From contig JAISUG010000002.1 of assembly GCA_031272185.1 (NCBI GenBank), positions 1-53,670 of the forward strand: 53,670 nucleotides of DNA, read 5' to 3'. The position numbers were made by a program, and so were the translations under genes. Shown in pieces: positions 32,278-40,545 of the stretch; the first letter of the stretch is position 1, and each line of letters starts with the position of its first letter. The DNA is from Lachnospiraceae bacterium (GTDB lineage: Bacteria > Bacillota > Clostridia > Lachnospirales > Lachnospiraceae). The notes below the pieces were generated by a model that saw nothing but the letters and a program-made list of their open reading frames with translations, was not told the origin of the DNA and made no database searches.

Positions 32278-33258
32278 GTGGGGACTTCGTTCGTGCACAA
32301 ATGCAAAGTCTTTGTGGGCAAGCACCGGGTGGCGGTGGGTGCGCTGGCGGGGGCGGCCCTGGCGCTGGTCGTCACCGCATTGGTGGCCGCCTTGCTTTTT
32401 GGGCCGGGCAGCGCGCAGCCCACACCCGGCGGCGGGGAGATCCTCCTGCAGGAATTTGACCCGGACGAACCGATGGGGGCGGGCCTGGCCGGGGTACGCG
32501 CAGAACCTGAAGGCACCGATGCGCCCGGGGTCGCGCTGCCGGGGTTTGACCAGGAGGAAATCAACCGGCTGAAAGAGGAACTGTCCGACACACATGCCGC
32601 ATTGCTGAAGGCCAATGCGGAATATGCGGCGGAAAAGGCGGCGCGGGAAGCGGACATGCAGGCCGCCAAGGTCACCCAGGGCAGGCTGGCGGGGCTGGAA
32701 AGCGAGAAAAACAAACTGCTGTCTGACCTGCGGGCGAAAGAGGCGGAGCTGGAGCAAAAGACACCGCCGCGGCTGGACATGCAGCTGATCATAGGGAGCT
32801 ACGAGGGGTACGGGGAACTGGTGACATTGACCTATAGCTACGAGGTCATGGAGGAATACAGGTCCACGGGGAACATATTCACCAACAAGACGGTGCTTTA
32901 CGCCATACCCGGCACATTGAAAATCGGGGTGGACTTCGATGCGGTGAAAAACTCCATTCGGGCGGACGACATCCAGAAGACCGTGACGGTGACCATACCC
33001 GCGGCGTACTTCGTTTCCAATGAAATCGACGAAAACAACGTGGAGCGGTATGACGTGAGCAGGGGCATGTTCAGCAAAGTGGAGGACAAGGACTACCTAA
33101 GCGTGGCCCCTGACGCAAAAAAGAAAGCACAGGAGCAGGTGGTCGCCAACGGTATGCTGGAATACGCCCAACGGCTGGCGGGCATGGAGGTGGTGGGGTT
33201 GACGGAGCCGGTCACATCCAGGTCGGGGTACCGGCTCGTGGTGGAGTACGGGCGGTAA
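32278..33258 (+). CDS. Second DUF4230-family protein with coiled-coil stalk
   Basis: 326 residues. After a basic start comes a transmembrane helix (VAVGALAGAALALVVTALVAALLF). A Pro/Gly/Glu linker and a coiled coil follow (QEEINRLKEELSDTHAALLK, NAEYAAEKAAREADMQAAKV, LAGLESEKNKLLSDLRAKEA). Then comes the DUF4230 domain (YGELVTLTYSYEVMEEYRST, YAIPGTLKIGVDFDAV). GTG 32278 was chosen because GGGGGGG precedes it and the initiation context mirrors that of the upstream paralogue (both begin MGT). ATG 32263 is possible. It is probably a tandem duplicate of 31386-32240. Confidence 0.78.
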   Translation: MGTSFVHKCKVFVGKHRVAVGALAGAALALVVTALVAALLFGPGSAQPTPGGGEILLQEFDPDEPMGAGLAGVRAEPEGTDAPGVALPGFDQEEINRLKEELSDTHAALLKANAEYAAEKAAREADMQAAKVTQGRLAGLESEKNKLLSDLRAKEAELEQKTPPRLDMQLIIGSYEGYGELVTLTYSYEVMEEYRSTGNIFTNKTVLYAIPGTLKIGVDFDAVKNSIRADDIQKTVTVTIPAAYFVSNEIDENNVERYDVSRGMFSKVEDKDYLSVAPDAKKKAQEQVVANGMLEYAQRLAGMEVVGLTEPVTSRSGYRLVVEYGR

Positions 33259-33348
33259 GACGGCGGCCGCACGTGACCATGACAGCCTCAAGGCCTTGCC
33301 GGACAGGCCCACAAGGGCCCGGCGGTAAGATGGCGGCCGCATGCGACC
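33251..33348 (+). repeat. 28-bp duplicate of the second DUF4230 gene 3' end
   Basis: GGCGGTAAGACGGCGGCCGC plus ACGTGACC (33251-33278) recurs at 33321-33348 as GGCGGTAAGATGGCGGCCGC plus ATGCGACC. The TAA is included in both, period 70. Confidence 0.9.
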
Positions 33349-33429
33349 CAGTCAGCGCCGCCGGATGGCCGATCCTGTGACCGTCGGTGTGTCGGATGGG
33401 TGGTGGCGTCGGGGGCATTCGAAAAAACA

Positions 33430-33524
33430 GATGGGCGACATCTTGTCGCTGCGCCGGCTAAAACTTGCGCGGAGTTGAGACTAGTCTCAAATGCGCATCG
33501 TTTGGTGGGTGGGGCAATAACATC
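33430..33524 (+). repeat. Dispersed ~95-bp imperfect palindrome, copy B
   Basis: GATGGGCGACATC...GCGCCGGCTAAAACTTGCGC...GCGCATCGTTTGGTGGGTGG...GGGCAATAACATC. It aligns along its whole length with copy C at 42557-42652. It lies between convergent genes. Confidence 0.85.
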
Positions 33525-33765
33525 ACGCCGCAGATGATGCGTCCAATGACTTCGAGTCCAGGAAGCGCTCGAACGCCTCGTCCCGGCCGTTCATGCTGAC
33601 GGTGATCACCCGGTTGAAATCGAGGCCCAGGACGCCCAGTATGGACTTCCCGTCGATCATGACACGCTGGTACCCCACATCGATGTCAAAATCGCAAGCG
33701 TTTGCCAGGGCGACCAACTGCTTCGCATCTTCCAGTGTCCTCAAGCGTATGTTTTTTCGGAACAT
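33523..33765 (-). CDS. HPr-fold protein lacking the phosphorylatable histidine
   Basis: 80 residues. The pattern FRKNIRLRTLEDAKQLVALA / FDIDVGYQRVMIDGKSILGV / LGLDFNRVITVSMNG follows the HPr fold (helix, then the KSILG segment around the regulatory Ser). The GLHARPA loop that carries His15 in PTS HPr is absent, so it cannot pass phosphate like canonical HPr. The Ser in KSILG is kept, as in Crh-like proteins. A regulatory role is inferred. GGAGGTTTCATC places the ribosome site 8 bases before ATG 33765. Confidence 0.72.
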   Translation of the reverse strand: MFRKNIRLRTLEDAKQLVALANACDFDIDVGYQRVMIDGKSILGVLGLDFNRVITVSMNGRDEAFERFLDSKSLDASSAA

Positions 33766-34246
33766 GATGAAACCTCCTTCATGTCGCGGTGCGGCGCCAA
33801 AGCACCGACGCATTTCCTATGTAGATGTGTGACAGGCCGTGGGCCATATAATCAAACTCCGGGCAGGTGATGGCCGAGGTGGCAAACGCCGTGGGTGGTC
33901 ATTTCCTGCCGACTGTCCCCTGTGTGCAACGCATCTCTTTACCTCCATGCCACTGGGGTGACAGATATAAAGTAATGATTCCCAATATATGGATAGACAC
34001 AAAACGAAAACAACAACATCCTGCGTCAATTTTGTTAATACTATCACAATATTGGCCCAAAATCAATAGTCAATATGACGAAATATGTCAATCGGTCAGA
34101 ATGATGGAAAATTGTAGAAAAATGTTGCTGTTACAGGCAAGGGAGCGTGAAACACTGGGGACCGTCCACCGGCGGCAGGGCGCCGGCGGCAAGCTGTGAA
34201 ACAGACGCGTTTGGCTGGCGAGAGCGGTGGAAGCGGGGGAAGCGAT
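33766..34246. other. Non-coding spacer between the HPr-like gene and truA
   Basis: An AT-rich block (about 33980-34110) contrasts with the GC-rich surroundings. No ORF here has both a ribosome site and a recognisable product. The only notable signals are the minus-strand promoter at 34091-34063 and a strong GGAGGTAAAGAG site followed by an 11-codon ORF on the minus strand near 33940. A near-repeat, GGGAGCGTGAAACAC at 34141 and CAAGCTGTGAAACAG at 34191, lies at the truA side. Confidence 0.5.
34063..34091 (-). promoter_or_regulatory. Candidate promoter of the HPr-like gene
   Basis: Minus-strand TTGACA (34091-34086), 17 bases, TATTGA (34068-34063). A second candidate, TTGATT-N17-TAGTAT, overlaps it. 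The leader would be about 290 bases. Confidence 0.55.
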
Positions 34247-35323
34247 ATGGGGGGTAAGTCAGTGGCGACGACGATGAGACGGAACATCAAAATGGTTTTG
34301 CAGTATGACGGGGGCCGATATAACGGGTGGCAGGCGCAAAGGCCCGGGGATGTCAAGACGATCCAGGGAAAGCTGGCCCGGGTGCTGACGCAGATGGTGG
34401 CCCGGGGTCCGGGCGAAGGGGCCGTCTGCGGGGAAGATGCGGGCGCAGGCTGGAAAGACGCAGGCAGGAAAGATGCAGGCAAGAAAGACGCAGGCAAGAA
34501 AGATGCAGGCAGGAAAGACGCAGGCAGGAAAGAGGCAGGCAAGAATGCCGTAGGCCAGATGGGCGCAGACGACCTCGTGGAGGTCATCGGTTCGGGCCGG
34601 ACCGATGCGGGCGTGCATGCCAGGGGCCAGGTGGCCAATGCACTCCTGGACACGGATATGTCGCCTGATCAGATCAAGTCTTACCTGAACCGTTACCTGC
34701 CCTCGGACATCGCGGTGACGGAGGTGGAGGAGGCCCCGCCAAGGTTCCACAGCCGGTTTGGCGCCCTGCGCAAGGTGTACGCCTACACGATACAGACCGG
34801 GGAAAAGAAAGATGTGTTTGACAGGAAATACCAATACTGCCTGGGCAGGCCGCTGGACACCGCCGCGATGCAGAAGGCTGCGCTGGCGCTGTGCGGCACC
34901 CATGATTTCCGCAATTTTTGCACCAAGTCGGCGGGGAAGAAAGGGGCGGCTGACCCTGTGGGGGAATCCCGGGGGGCTTACCCGCAAGGTGTAGCACCTT
35001 CTGTCACGTCGATAACCGCTTCAGGAAGTGACGCGGGTGTCGGAGGCGCGCGAAGCGCAGGGCGGCTGCGGGAAAAATCCACCGTGCGTACATTGTACCG
35101 CATATCCGTGACCCGCAAGGGCTCCCTGGTCGTCATCGAGTACGAGGGAGACGGGTTTTTGCCGCATATGGTGCGGATCATCACCGGCACCCTCATCGAG
35201 GTGGGGTTGGGCAGGCGCCAGGCTGACAGCATGGGGGAGCTGCTGGAAACGGGGAAGCGCAGCGACGCAGGGTTCCAGGCCCCAGCGGAGGGGCTGTGCC
35301 TGATGAAGGTGATCTACGGGTAG
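34247..35323 (+). CDS. truA: tRNA pseudouridine synthase TruA with two repeat insertions
   Basis: 358 residues against about 245-260 usual. It isomerises U38-U40 in tRNA anticodon arms. The core start IKMVLQYDGGRYNGWQAQ, catalytic SGRTDAGVHARGQ (Asp120), the RFHSRFGALRKVYAY segment and the C-terminal FLPHMVRIITGTLIEVG are intact. Residues ~54-107 are an insertion made of tandem KDAGR/KDAGK pentapeptides (15-bp DNA repeat, 34457-34545), placed just before the catalytic loop. Residues ~229-275 are a second, Gly/Ser-rich insertion. ATG 34247 follows GGGGGAAG. ATG 34274 would give the family-typical N-terminus but lacks a ribosome site. Confidence 0.93.
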   Translation: MGGKSVATTMRRNIKMVLQYDGGRYNGWQAQRPGDVKTIQGKLARVLTQMVARGPGEGAVCGEDAGAGWKDAGRKDAGKKDAGKKDAGRKDAGRKEAGKNAVGQMGADDLVEVIGSGRTDAGVHARGQVANALLDTDMSPDQIKSYLNRYLPSDIAVTEVEEAPPRFHSRFGALRKVYAYTIQTGEKKDVFDRKYQYCLGRPLDTAAMQKAALALCGTHDFRNFCTKSAGKKGAADPVGESRGAYPQGVAPSVTSITASGSDAGVGGARSAGRLREKSTVRTLYRISVTRKGSLVVIEYEGDGFLPHMVRIITGTLIEVGLGRRQADSMGELLETGKRSDAGFQAPAEGLCLMKVIYG

Positions 35324-35458
35324 AAAAATGTCGCAGCTTCATCCGGCTGCGGATTCCCGCCTGTGCCTGCCGAGGTGATCTACGGATAGGAATGCGCACC
35401 GTAGCTGCGTGGATTGGTGGATATCCGCCTGTGCCTGCCGGAGGTGATCCACGGATAG
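35292..35458 (+). repeat. Two extra copies of the truA 3' terminus with stop codons
   Basis: The gene end GGCTGTGCCTGATGAAGGTG to ...CTACGGGTAG (35292-35323) recurs at 35358-35389 and 35426-35458, each ending GATC(T/C)ACGGATAG. Units are 66-69 bases apart. Confidence 0.92.
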
Positions 35459-35495
35459 AAAAACCGCACGCCCCGATAGTCGGGGGTGCGGTTTT
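35458..35495. terminator. Bidirectional terminator between truA and the NCS2 permease gene
   Basis: AAAAACCGCACGCCCC pairs with GGGGGTGCGGTTTT around GATAGTC. T-runs follow on both strands. It serves truA (plus) and the permease gene (minus). Confidence 0.92.
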
Positions 35496-35611
35496 GGCAA
35501 GTTGAGCCCTGCGTTGGATGTCTATTTGGATGATTGTTTTTGAGAGCTTCGGTTCACGTAACCGTTCCGGCGACCGGATGGCGGCCAAGGGGCGGCCGCA
35601 TTTGCCGGGTG

Positions 35612-37057
35612 TCAGGCGGAGGTTGCCCGGGATTTCTCCTCGGGCAGCACCACATTCAGTATGATCGCCACCAGTGCCGCGGGCACGATGCCGGAGCCGC
35701 CAAATACCAGCCGGACGGCCTCCGGGAGGCCCGAAAGCACTGCGGAGTTCGCGCCCATGCCGTACCCCAAGCCGATGGCGACGGATACGATGGTGAGTGT
35801 GCGGGAGTTGATCTTGTCCCGGGTGATGAGCTGGATGCCGCTGACCACGATGGAGGCGAACATCATGACCGCCGCGCCCCCCAGCACGCTCTGGGGCATG
35901 ATGGAGATGATGGCGGCCAGTTTCGGGAAGAGGCCGCAGGCCACCAGGAAGATGCCGCCGATGGAGATGGCGAACAGGTTCACCACCTTGGTCATGGCTA
36001 CCAGGCCCACGTTCTGGCTGAAGGAGGTGTTCGGCAGCACGCCGAACAATGCGGCGAAAGAGGAACCCAGGCCGTCGCACATCACGCCGCCCGCCAGCTC
36101 CCGGTCGGTGGCTTCCCTGCCCAGCCCGCCCTCGGTGATGCCGGAGATGTCGCCCACGGTCTCCACCGCGGTGACGATGAACATGATGCAGATGGGGATG
36201 ATGGCGCGGATGTCAAACACCAGGGGCACCGGAAGGATCTTGGGGATCGAGATGAATGACGACGCCCCCACTTTGCCCCAGTTGAGCACCCACGCCTTGG
36301 TGACCTCGGTGGTGACGCCCGCGGCGTCCGTCACGGTGAACGTGTGTGGCAGGACCAGCCCCATGATGGCGGCGATGAAGTAGCCTGCGACGACCCCGAT
36401 GAGGATGGCCGAGGAGCCGATGAAGCCCTTGCCCGCGTGTTTCAGCACCACGATGATGATGAGCACCGCCGCGCCCAGGAACAGGTTCTCAAGGGAACCA
36501 TAGTCTTTCGCGCCGCTGCCGCCCCCGAAGGAGGAGACGCCCACGCCGATGAGGGAGAGGCCGATGGAGAGCACCACCGTCCCGGTCACTACCGACGGGA
36601 AGAAGCGGCGCAGGGGTTTCAGGAAGAATCCCAGGACGGTTTCAAAGAGGCCGCCCACTATGGACGCGCCCAGGATCGCCCCGTAGCCCAAGATGCCGCC
36701 GCCCATCACATTGGCCACGGACTGGCACACCCCGATGAACCCGGAACTGGTCCCCATGACGATGGGGAGCTTGCCGCCCACCGGCCCCAGTGTGCATGTC
36801 TGCACCAGGGTCACCAGGCCCGCCACCAGCATGGCGTTTTGCAGGATGGCGATCTGTTCCGGCGAGCCGGAAGCGATGCCGCATGCCACGGTGATGAGGA
36901 GAACCGGCGTCAGGTTCCCGGCAAACATCGCCAATACGTGCTGGAGCCCCAGGGGGATGGCCTGGGACAAGGGCATCCTGCCCTCCAGGCGGTTGCCGGC
37001 CCCGACGGCCCCTTTGTCTGTCGTCTTGTCGCCCGTTGCCTTTTTTTCATCGCTCAT
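35612..37057 (-). CDS. NCS2-family nucleobase (xanthine/uric acid/uracil) permease
   Basis: 481 residues, 12-14 hydrophobic segments, normal length apart from a short hydrophilic N-terminus. Family motifs: IPLGLQHVLAMFAGNLTPVLL (conserved QH in helix 1), MGTSSGFIGV, VETVGDISGITEGG (acidic substrate and proton site), and the NCS2 signature LPNTSFSQNVGLVAMTKV. Sequence style favours purines such as xanthine or urate over uracil, but this is not decisive. AGGAGGG is 8 bases before ATG 37057. A promoter lies 50 bases upstream. Ureide-degrading enzymes at 13-19 kb would be a natural metabolic partner. Confidence 0.88.
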   Translation of the reverse strand: MSDEKKATGDKTTDKGAVGAGNRLEGRMPLSQAIPLGLQHVLAMFAGNLTPVLLITVACGIASGSPEQIAILQNAMLVAGLVTLVQTCTLGPVGGKLPIVMGTSSGFIGVCQSVANVMGGGILGYGAILGASIVGGLFETVLGFFLKPLRRFFPSVVTGTVVLSIGLSLIGVGVSSFGGGSGAKDYGSLENLFLGAAVLIIIVVLKHAGKGFIGSSAILIGVVAGYFIAAIMGLVLPHTFTVTDAAGVTTEVTKAWVLNWGKVGASSFISIPKILPVPLVFDIRAIIPICIMFIVTAVETVGDISGITEGGLGREATDRELAGGVMCDGLGSSFAALFGVLPNTSFSQNVGLVAMTKVVNLFAISIGGIFLVACGLFPKLAAIISIMPQSVLGGAAVMMFASIVVSGIQLITRDKINSRTLTIVSVAIGLGYGMGANSAVLSGLPEAVRLVFGGSGIVPAALVAIILNVVLPEEKSRATSA

Positions 37058-37108
37058 ACATACCCTCCTTTTTCTGCCGTTTTTGTGCGTGGATTGCAAT
37101 AATTCCAG

Positions 37109-37137
37109 ATTATACCAGTATTATCATAGAAACGCAA
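37109..37137 (-). promoter_or_regulatory. Promoter of the NCS2 permease gene
   Basis: Minus-strand TTGCGT (37137-37132), 17 bases, TATAAT (37114-37109). The leader is ~45 bases, too short for a purine riboswitch. Confidence 0.85.
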
Positions 37138-37226
37138 GTAAAAATTCCCCGATGCCCCCCTCTTTCCCCATCCCTGTGAACACTTGCCGGGGCGCACAGA
37201 CGGGGCGGGGGCCGCTATATCTGCGC

Positions 37227-37256
37227 TTGCCAAAGGGGTGGGTCCCATGTTAGAAT
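37227..37256 (+). promoter_or_regulatory. Candidate promoter of glpP
   Basis: TTGCCA (37227-37232), 18 bases, TAGAAT (37251-37256). It is the only good candidate in the 37058-37350 spacer on this strand. Confidence 0.55.
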
Positions 37257-37350
37257 GGTGTGGGTATGGGGACAGGCCACAGGGGCAGGGGTTTTGGCTG
37301 GTGGTGGCGGGAAACGCATAGCGCGGCTGCCGGATGAGGGGAAGTGAAGC

Positions 37351-37920
37351 GTGGATAAAGGTTTCTATGAGCTGCTGGAGGCAAACCCGGTCATCGCGGC
37401 GGTGAAGGACGAGGCGGGGCTGGCGGCGGCATGCAAGTCGGCGGAGATCCAGGTGGTGTTCCTGCTCTTCGGCGACATCCTTAACGTCGCGCGGCTGGTG
37501 CGCTCTGTCAAGGACGCGGGAAAGGCCGCCGTGGTACACATCGACCTGGTGTCCGGCCTGGGCGCCAAGGAAGTGGTGGTGGATTTCTTGAAAGCCCACA
37601 CTGCGGCGGACGGGGTGATCTCCACACGGCCTGGGCTGGTGAAGCGGGCGGGGGAGCTCTCACTTTGGACGGTGCTGCGCATCTTCCTGCTGGACTCCAT
37701 GGCCCTGGAAAACCTGGAGCGGCAGGCGCTTGCGGCGCACCCTGACGTGATCGAGATCCTGCCTGGGCTCATGCCGAAGGTCATCTCCAAGGTGGTCCAA
37801 AGGGTGCATGTGCCTGTGATCGCCGGGGGGCTGATCTCCGAGAAAGAGGACGTGATCGAGGCCCTGGACGCAGGCGCTGTCGCGGTGTCCACCACGAACC
37901 CCGCGGTGTGGGAGATGTAG
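37351..37920 (+). CDS. glpP: GlpP-type glycerol-3-phosphate-responsive antiterminator
   Basis: 189 residues, complete TIM-barrel-like family pattern: NPVIAAVKDEAGLAAACKSA, QVVFLLFGDILNVARLV, AAVVHIDLVSGLGAKEVVVD, DGVISTRPGLVKRAGE, EILPGLMPKVISKV and PVIAGGLISEKEDV. In Bacillus, GlpP with glycerol-3-phosphate prevents termination in glp leaders. GTG 37351 follows GAGGGGAAGTGAAGC. Encoded just upstream of glycerol kinase, with an RNA hairpin at 38004-38051 in between as a possible target. Confidence 0.9.
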   Translation: MDKGFYELLEANPVIAAVKDEAGLAAACKSAEIQVVFLLFGDILNVARLVRSVKDAGKAAVVHIDLVSGLGAKEVVVDFLKAHTAADGVISTRPGLVKRAGELSLWTVLRIFLLDSMALENLERQALAAHPDVIEILPGLMPKVISKVVQRVHVPVIAGGLISEKEDVIEALDAGAVAVSTTNPAVWEM

Positions 37921-38003
37921 GAAGGCGGGGCAAAGGGGGCGTTCAAACTGCGCTTCCCGGTATGGCCAAAATAGGCGGGGGCCGCCGACACCTCATGTGC
38001 GGT

Positions 38004-38051
38004 TATCTACAGCTTTAACTACAAATAATTATGTAGTTGTAGCTGTGGATA
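38004..38051. promoter_or_regulatory. Long AT-rich hairpin in the glpP-glpK interval
   Basis: TATCTACAGCT (38004-38014) pairs with AGCTGTGGATA (38041-38051, one G-T wobble). After a 2x2 internal loop, AACTACA (38017-38023) pairs with TGTAGTT (38032-38038) around AATAATTA. It could be an operator, a processing site or a GlpP target. It lacks an immediate T-run. Confidence 0.7.
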
Positions 38052-38139
38052 TTTCGGGTCAAAGGGAGAGCATATCCATGAAATCCATTTGGGCGAAAAG
38101 CTATGCAACCAACTTGAGTGGATTTTCGCAAAATTCCTG

Positions 38140-38168
38140 TTGAATCGGCGGGGGTTTTATGCTATGAT
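38140..38168 (+). promoter_or_regulatory. Promoter of the glpK operon
   Basis: TTGAAT (38140-38145), 17 bases, TATGAT (38163-38168). It gives a ~350-base untranslated leader that holds the tandem repeats at 38306-38511. Confidence 0.8.
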
Positions 38169-38305
38169 ACGGGCATGGGCATGCGGAGAGGATGAGAGCA
38201 TGGTGACACGGCCGGTGGACGGTTGGTCGCTGTGCTTTTTTGATATGTGGGGATGCGGGGGCGGTGGCCGATCATGGGCGATGTAAGTCGGTCAGGGCGA
38301 TGAAA

Positions 38306-38511
38306 GGTGACTGTTGGTGGCAAGTAGGGGATGGGTGGCGGTGCTAGCCAATGCAGTATGATGTAAGTCGGTGCTGATCGGTGCTGGTCGATGGAAGGTG
38401 ACTGTTGGTGGCAAGTAGGGGATGGGTGGCAGTGCTGGTCGATGCAGGATGATGTAAGACGATGCAGGGCGATGCAATGTGTCTGTTGGCGGCGGGTAGG
38501 GGATGGGTGGC
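38306..38511 (+). repeat. Three tandem units in the glpK leader
   Basis: GGTGACTGTTGGTGGCAAGT followed by AGGGGATGGGTGGC occurs at 38306-38339 and 38397-38430 and, diverged, at 38478-38511. Shorter echoes (GATGTAAGTCGG, GGTGCTGGTCGATG) fill the gaps. The last unit ends right before the glpK ribosome site. No ORF in 37921-38526 is supportable. Confidence 0.9.
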
Positions 38512-38526
38512 ACGGAGGGGTACGTG

Positions 38527-40203
38527 ATGGAGAAACCAAGGAACGGGAAATCGAGTAATGAGAAACCAAGGAACGAGAAACCACGGGATGTGAAACCACA
38601 GAACGAGAAGCAACAGAACGAGAAGCAACAGAACGGGAAGCAACAGAACGGGAAGCAACAGAACGAGAAACCACGGAACGAGAAACCACGGAACGGGAAA
38701 CCACGCAACGGGAAACAGTACGTGATGGCGTTGGATGCGGGGACCACCAGCAACCGCTGCATCCTGTTTGACAGGTCAAGCAAGGTGGTGGGGGCGGCGC
38801 AGAAGGAGTTCACCCAGTATTTCCCGAAGCCGGGTTGGGTGGAGCATGACGCCAATGAGATCTGGGCCACCCAGCTGGGGGTGGCCCTGGAGGCCATGGC
38901 CATGGCGGAGGCGACGGCGGCGGACATCGCTGCCATCGGCATCGCCAACCAGCGGGAGACCACCATCGTGTGGGACCGGGAGACGGGGGAGCCGGTGTAC
39001 CGTGCCATCGTGTGGCAGTGCCGCCGCACCGCCGGGTACTGCGACGAGCTGCGGGATCGTGGGTTGGCGAAACCCATCCAGGAAAAGACCGGGCTGGTGC
39101 TGGATGCCTATTTTTCGGGCACAAAGCTCAAATGGATCCTGGACCACGTGGAGGGCGCCAGGGAGCGGGCCAGGCGGGGGGAGCTGCTGTTTGGCACCAC
39201 GGAAACCTGGCTGATCTGGAAACTGACCAAGGGGTTCGCCCACGTGACGGACTATTCCAATGCGTCCCGCACCATGCTGTTCAACATCAACACACTCGCC
39301 TGGGACGAGGACATCCTGCGGGAATTGGACATCCCGGCGCAGATGCTGCCAAAGCCCATGCCTTCCAGCGCCATCTACGGGTTTGCGGACCCGTCGTATT
39401 TCGGCAGCGCCATCCCCATCGGCGGGGCGGCGGGGGACCAGCAGGCGGCGCTGTTCGGGCAGACGTGCTTCCGGCCCGGGGAGGCGAAGAACACCTATGG
39501 CACAGGGTGCTTCATGCTGATGAACACCGGAGAGAAGCCGGTGTTTTCCGACAATGGGCTGCTGACCACCATCGCCTGGGGGATCGACGGCACGGTGAAC
39601 TACGCATTGGAAGGGTCTATCTTCGTGGCGGGCGCGGCGGTGCAGTGGCTGCGGGACGAGATGCGGCTCATCGAGACCTCCGCGGATTCAGAATATATGG
39701 CGAATAAAGTGCCGGACACCAACGGCTGCTATGTGGTGCCGGCGTTCACGGGGCTGGGCGCCCCCTACTGGGACCAATACGCCAGGGGAACCATCGTGGG
39801 TCTGACCCGGGGGGTGAACAAATACCACATCATCCGGGCCACGCTTGACTCCATCTGCTACCAGGTGTATGACGTGCTCTGGGCCATGGGGGAGACGTCG
39901 GGGATAGAGCCCGCCGCGCTCAAAGTGGACGGTGGCGCCAGCGCCAATGACTACCTGATGCAGGCGCAGGCGGACATTTGCGGCGTGTCGGTGCTGCGGC
40001 CTACCTGCGTGGAGACCACCGCCAAAGGGGCGGCATACCTTGCGGGTCTCGCGGTGGGGTACTGGGAGGACAAGGAGGACGTGGTGAAGAGTTGGGAGAT
40101 CGACAGGACATTCACACCGTCCATCCCGGACGAGGAGCGATCGGCGCGGCTGGCAGGGTGGAAGCGGGCCGTGGCGTGTGCCAAGGGGTGGGCGAAGGAG
40201 TAG
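38527..40203 (+). CDS. glpK: Glycerol kinase with a tandem-repeat N-terminal extension
   Basis: 558 residues against about 500 usual. It phosphorylates glycerol to glycerol-3-phosphate. The FGGY-family core begins at residue ~65 ([18 protein letters not shown]) and contains [29 protein letters not shown], the ATP-site [24 protein letters not shown] and [19 protein letters not shown]. Residues 1-62 are ~12 pentapeptides of the type [15 protein letters not shown] (15-bp DNA repeats 38530-38715), highly basic and probably disordered. GGAGGGG precedes ATG 38527 by 6 bases (GTG 38524 overlaps). Confidence 0.94.
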   Translation: MEKPRNGKSSNEKPRNEKPRDVKPQNEKQQNEKQQNGKQQNGKQQNEKPRNEKPRNGKPRNGKQYVMALDAGTTSNRCILFDRSSKVVGAAQKEFTQYFPKPGWVEHDANEIWATQLGVALEAMAMAEATAADIAAIGIANQRETTIVWDRETGEPVYRAIVWQCRRTAGYCDELRDRGLAKPIQEKTGLVLDAYFSGTKLKWILDHVEGARERARRGELLFGTTETWLIWKLTKGFAHVTDYSNASRTMLFNINTLAWDEDILRELDIPAQMLPKPMPSSAIYGFADPSYFGSAIPIGGAAGDQQAALFGQTCFRPGEAKNTYGTGCFMLMNTGEKPVFSDNGLLTTIAWGIDGTVNYALEGSIFVAGAAVQWLRDEMRLIETSADSEYMANKVPDTNGCYVVPAFTGLGAPYWDQYARGTIVGLTRGVNKYHIIRATLDSICYQVYDVLWAMGETSGIEPAALKVDGGASANDYLMQAQADICGVSVLRPTCVETTAKGAAYLAGLAVGYWEDKEDVVKSWEIDRTFTPSIPDEERSARLAGWKRAVACAKGWAKE

Positions 40204-40545
40204 GGAGTTAGTGCATAGTGCATAGTGTACAGTGCTGAGTGCGGACTGTACTGAGGTTTACTGATTGTGGGCGGATGGAGAGCATGCGATGGGGAAAGTG
40301 TAATAGCTGGATATTGCTGTTCTGAGCCGTGAATTGAATGAAGTCAGAGCCTTGAGAGATGAGCGGGCGGGGGTTCCTTTGCAGGGGTGCAGGGGGAAGT
40401 CTGCCCGTTTTGTGCGGATGAAGGATTTCAATGGTAGTGCGGATGACACGATAGCGGTAGGGTGGTCTTTCGTGGGCTCGAAGTGGTGCCAATTGCGATG
40501 GTGGTGCGAATGGCGCGATAACGGTGAGGGCATAAGGAGAGCGAT
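40204..40545 (+). repeat. glpK-glpA spacer with short direct repeats
   Basis: ATGGTAGTGCGGATGACACG (40431) and ATGGTGGTGCGAATGGCGCG (40498) begin two ~33-bp related units, the second ending at the glpA ribosome site. GTGCATAGT units recur at 40211-40235. No gene is supportable in this 342-base gap, and no separate promoter is evident. Confidence 0.7.

Noticed and set aside
33817-34047. 76-codon minus-strand ORF upstream of the HPr-like gene
   Set aside because: It has no ribosome site, no recognisable product and runs into the neighbouring leader. An 11-codon ORF inside it has a good ribosome site but no other support.
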